The notes under the pieces were generated by a model that saw only the letters and a list, made by a program, of their open reading frames with translations, did no database searches and was not told where the DNA came from. This document shows, piece after piece, positions 61,791 to 64,000 of a stretch of 64,000 nucleotides of DNA (position 1 is its first letter; each line of letters starts with the position of its first letter). The DNA is taken from positions 1 through 64,000 of the forward strand of contig JAGBRZ010000200.1 of NCBI GenBank assembly GCA_017632155.1, read 5' to 3'. Source of the DNA: Clostridia bacterium (GTDB lineage Bacteria > Bacillota_A > Clostridia > Oscillospirales > CAG-272). Made by a program: the position numbers and the translations under genes.

Positions 61791-62084
61791 TCAATCAAAG
61801 GCTATTGGAGTTGTTGCAGTAGCGTGTCTGGGAGTAGCCATATAGTCAGCTACCTCCGCTCTCCAACGAAGATAATGTTCGGTTTCCTTGTGAGCAGCAG
61901 CTGCTGCCTCATCAGCAAAGACCTCATAAAGAACAAACTGAGTTCCATCAGCATTAGCGCGCAAAACGTCAAATCTTACGTTGCCGGGCTCTTTTCTGGT
62001 ATTGTTATGATTATAAACAGTAATTTTTTCAAAAGCCTCAACACATTCGGGCTTTACATCAACATAAACAAGAGTAGCGATCAT
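61791..62084 (-). CDS. ABM-domain monooxygenase-like protein
   Basis: Small ferredoxin-like (antibiotic biosynthesis monooxygenase, YgiN/LsrG type) protein of 97 residues: LVYVDVKPECVEAFEKIT at the N-terminus, EPGNVRFDVL (about 32-41), FVLYEVFADEAAAAAHKET (about 50-68) and HYLRW. Members include quinol monooxygenases and an autoinducer-2 phosphate isomerase, and some have no known reaction. It starts two bases after the stop of the secreted C39-like gene, an unexpected partner for a cytoplasmic protein. Confidence 0.85.
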   Translation of the reverse strand: MIATLVYVDVKPECVEAFEKITVYNHNNTRKEPGNVRFDVLRANADGTQFVLYEVFADEAAAAAHKETEHYLRWRAEVADYMATPRHATATTPIAFD

Positions 62085-62086
62085 TT

Positions 62087-63616
62087 TTAATTCTCCTCAT
62101 TTTCTTCAAGTGTAAAATATAATACGGACACTATATTACCGTAACGGTATCCTTCAGATAAATATGAAGTAGACTTTTCAAAAGGCACAAAATCGCCGTT
62201 TTCAGGCAAATACGCCGCTGAATCACAAACTATAAACTGAAGTTTGGAATTCACCTTTTCTTCCGGATTGACGCATTCGGCAAAAACAAGATAGTGATTC
62301 TTTTTCCCCTTCTCTACCTGAACTACAACACCTTCGGGATGTTCAGCCAAAATATTTTTTATCTTGGTTCTGGTGGGATAATATAATTTTGTAGTCTTTA
62401 ATGGTTTTCCGTCAACACTAAACTGTTCGGCAACATAAGACCAGGCCATATATATTGGGTTTCCGCGAAGAGTTATGCTTGCCGTATCGGGACCATGCTG
62501 ACCACTGTTAGCAAGACCAACTGTATACGGATCGGCAATCAAATTTCCTTCCTGACCCGATCTTAAATCATATCCCTCAGTCTTTACAGCTCCCATATTA
62601 TTGAGGACCATAGCCACCGCGGAGTTACCGCAGCCCTCATCCATCCAACAATTATTACCGCCGGGTTCCTTGGAATCCACAGCAAACTTTTTTGTGTATC
62701 CACCTGCAGTGAACTTTAACGACAGCAGCTGTGTAGCATCCCAGTCGCTTGTATAAACATTGTTCTGGCTATACCAGGTAAATGCATCTCTGTCAACCAC
62801 TTTGACTTTAAAGCTTTTGCTGACACCTTCCGCCGAAGCAGTAATCGTCACCTCACCGAGTCCAAGAGCACACCAAGTTCCATCTGCACCGATCATGATA
62901 ACGCTTTCGTCGCTAGAGGACCATTTGATGTCATCAGTAAACACATTATACGGATGTTTTCTTGCGTAAAATTTACCGGTACCGTAAAGTCTGACCTTTG
63001 TTGCGGTATAAATGACCGAAAGCTTTTCAGTCTTGATTGGCTCAATGATCCAAGTCTGATTCAAAGCATCCTCTCTCAAATCAGAAAGCTCAGTGTAATA
63101 ATCCTTATACTCGGTTTTTGTTTCAGACTGAGTAAGAACAGCCTTTTCATTTTTTGTATTAACGGGAGCAATAATAAATGTACCGTTAACAAACTTAACT
63201 ATATCAAACTTGGACATATCACCCGCAGACGTAAGCTTAACCTTCTTAAGCTTTATGCTTTTCGCTGCGTCTGCTTCATAAGCATAGACGTAATTTCCGC
63301 TGTCATTCTGCGGAATGATCATATATGTACCATCCTCACAAGGAGAAAGATGAAATACCTGTCCTAAACTGTCTTTACTGTAATTTTCGAGATAAGACTT
63401 TCCTTTGGTCTTGGCAGTATATTTATAGGAATCCAAGTATAGACCTGTCGACGCATTCTTGATGCGGCAAACCATTTCTCGAAGCTCAACTTCTTGAATC
63501 GGATCCTCTTCTTGCTCGTCCTCAGCAAACACATTGATTCCCACAAAGCATTGCATCAGTAGGATCAATATGAAAGCAAATGATATAATTCTTAATTGTT
63601 TTTTTATATTTCCCAT
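62087..63616 (-). CDS. Secreted protein: ricin-like, Ig-like and C39-type cysteine peptidase-like domains
   Basis: Exported protein of 509 residues. The signal peptide is about residues 1-31 (cleavage near NVFA-ED). A ricin-B/beta-trefoil-like region (about 45-195) has repeated phrases such as ASTGLYLDS and GTYMIIPQND. A bacterial Ig-like domain (BIG2, about 205-275) has WSSSDESVIMIGADG and GLGEVTITAS. The C-terminal part resembles Peptidase_C39_2: EGCGNSAVAMVLNNMGA (Cys near 328), HYLVFAE (His near 438) and FIVCDSAAYLP (Asp near 463). No sortase motif or membrane anchor is seen. The start lies 15 bases after the glycosyltransferase stop. Confidence 0.75.
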   Translation of the reverse strand: MGNIKKQLRIISFAFILILLMQCFVGINVFAEDEQEEDPIQEVELREMVCRIKNASTGLYLDSYKYTAKTKGKSYLENYSKDSLGQVFHLSPCEDGTYMIIPQNDSGNYVYAYEADAAKSIKLKKVKLTSAGDMSKFDIVKFVNGTFIIAPVNTKNEKAVLTQSETKTEYKDYYTELSDLREDALNQTWIIEPIKTEKLSVIYTATKVRLYGTGKFYARKHPYNVFTDDIKWSSSDESVIMIGADGTWCALGLGEVTITASAEGVSKSFKVKVVDRDAFTWYSQNNVYTSDWDATQLLSLKFTAGGYTKKFAVDSKEPGGNNCWMDEGCGNSAVAMVLNNMGAVKTEGYDLRSGQEGNLIADPYTVGLANSGQHGPDTASITLRGNPIYMAWSYVAEQFSVDGKPLKTTKLYYPTRTKIKNILAEHPEGVVVQVEKGKKNHYLVFAECVNPEEKVNSKLQFIVCDSAAYLPENGDFVPFEKSTSYLSEGYRYGNIVSVLYFTLEENEEN

Positions 63617-63631
63617 AAAGGATCTCCAAAA

Positions 63632-64000
63632 TCAAATTTTTACTTTATTTATGCGCTTCTTCATTCTCAAAATATCTCGAAGCATTTTTAATGTGTCTCT
63701 AACAATTCTAACTTTTGATTCACCGTGAACTTTAATGCTGACCGGCATTTCAGTGATCTTATACTTGAATTTTGATGCCCACAGGAGCGCTTCAAAGTCA
63801 AAGGCAAACCCATTCACTTCAAGTCTTGGAAATATCTGATCGACCGCTTGGCGTCTGAAGCCTTTACATCCACATTGAGAGTCCGAGAGTTTGAAACCTC
63901 CAACTATGCACAGAACTTTGATGTATACCTTTGAAGCGATTTTTCTAATCAACGTATAGTTTGAATACCCATCCTCAGAAAGATTTCTGGAACCAATAAC
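63632..64000 (-). CDS. Family 2 glycosyltransferase, 5' end outside the window
   Basis: C-terminal 122 residues of a GT-A-fold glycosyltransferase of the dolichol-phosphate mannosyl/glucosyltransferase type. The frame runs to the window edge (beginning VIGSRNLSEDGYSN) and contains SDSQCGCKGFRRQA, FDFEALLWASK, the characteristic ITEMPVSIKVHGESKVRI-type stretch (split as ITEMPVSIKVHG and ESKVRI) and a short basic C-terminus. The N-terminal DxD region is missing because of the edge. It probably uses a polyprenyl-phosphate acceptor. It is first in the visible unit with the C39-like and monooxygenase genes. Confidence 0.85.
   Translation of the reverse strand, partial: VIGSRNLSEDGYSNYTLIRKIASKVYIKVLCIVGGFKLSDSQCGCKGFRRQAVDQIFPRLEVNGFAFDFEALLWASKFKYKITEMPVSIKVHGESKVRIVRDTLKMLRDILRMKKRINKVKI

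Noticed and set aside
1..64000. CRISPR arrays, insertion sequences, prophage or integrase genes
   Set aside because: None were seen on reading the window. All repeats found are short hairpins, and no transposase-, integrase- or phage-like protein is encoded.

Overview
The window reads as chromosomal DNA from an endospore-forming member of the Clostridia, probably an uncultured gut Oscillospirales- or Christensenellales-like organism (the rank below class is a guess). The evidence is the Firmicutes order pyrH-frr-uppS-cdsA-dxr-rseP-ispG-polC, a PolC-type replicase, the sporulation regulator SpoIIID, a DUF1540 protein, a PdaA-type deacetylase, non-mevalonate isoprenoid genes, and strong Shine-Dalgarno sites with textbook sigma-A promoters (TTGACA-17-TATAAT). 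I found no CRISPR array, insertion sequence, prophage or rRNA. Coding density is high, and the only gene-free stretch over 300 bp is about 30055-30476.

Layout. 1-14286 (+): rpsB-tsf with a terminator, then a long operon from pyrH to polC that ends in an endonuclease/exonuclease/phosphatase-family lipoprotein. 14367-15843 (+): two overlapping polysaccharide deacetylases. 15840-17551 (-): a DUF624/YesL-like membrane protein and a SpoU-type methyltransferase. 17628-18886 (+): spoIIID and a protein with 25 cysteines. 18927-22189 (-): tig-clpP-clpX. 22298-23294: a phosphoesterase and a DUF1540 protein. 23327-28591 (-): an apparent six-gene operon with an ApgM-type protein (likely homoserine kinase) first and threonine synthase last, flanking lepB-rbgA-rnhB-yraN. 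28773-31385: two poorly known proteins, smpB and tmRNA. 31558-35198 (+): a TauE-type transporter and proB-proA-proC. 35238-42267 (-): lysA, a DUF4965 glutaminase-like protein, polA and a NamZ-like muramidase. 42465-46180 (+): prfB, a small membrane protein, a GlmM-type mutase and a stand-alone left-handed beta-helix acyltransferase. 46208-50470 (-): murT, a GatD-like protein, hisS and an M19 dipeptidase. 50721-53068 (+): two tandem CNNM/CorC proteins. 53102-59257: a phosphoesterase, alpha/beta hydrolase, M29 aminopeptidase, TIM-barrel isomerase and RlmL-like methyltransferase. 59300-64000 (-): a large metallo-beta-lactamase-fold lipoprotein, tRNA-Thr, and an operon of a glycosyltransferase (cut by the window edge), a secreted C39-like protein and a small monooxygenase.

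Together the genes cover translation and ribosome rescue, replication, isoprenoid and lipid precursors, wall precursor supply and turnover (UppS, GlmM, LysA, MurT/GatD, NamZ, deacetylases), protein quality control, proline and threonine synthesis, and some sporulation functions.

The most unusual signals are: (1) a MurT/GatD pair in which the GatD-like subunit lacks the expected catalytic Cys and His, and MurT seems to lack the completing Asp; (2) two lipoproteins far apart that share a tandem N-terminal module fused to unrelated hydrolase domains; (3) a Cys-rich, probably spore-associated protein with six consecutive cysteines next to spoIIID; (4) the threonine operon with its non-orthologous kinase candidate. 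All family calls come from reading motifs by eye; no database search was run.
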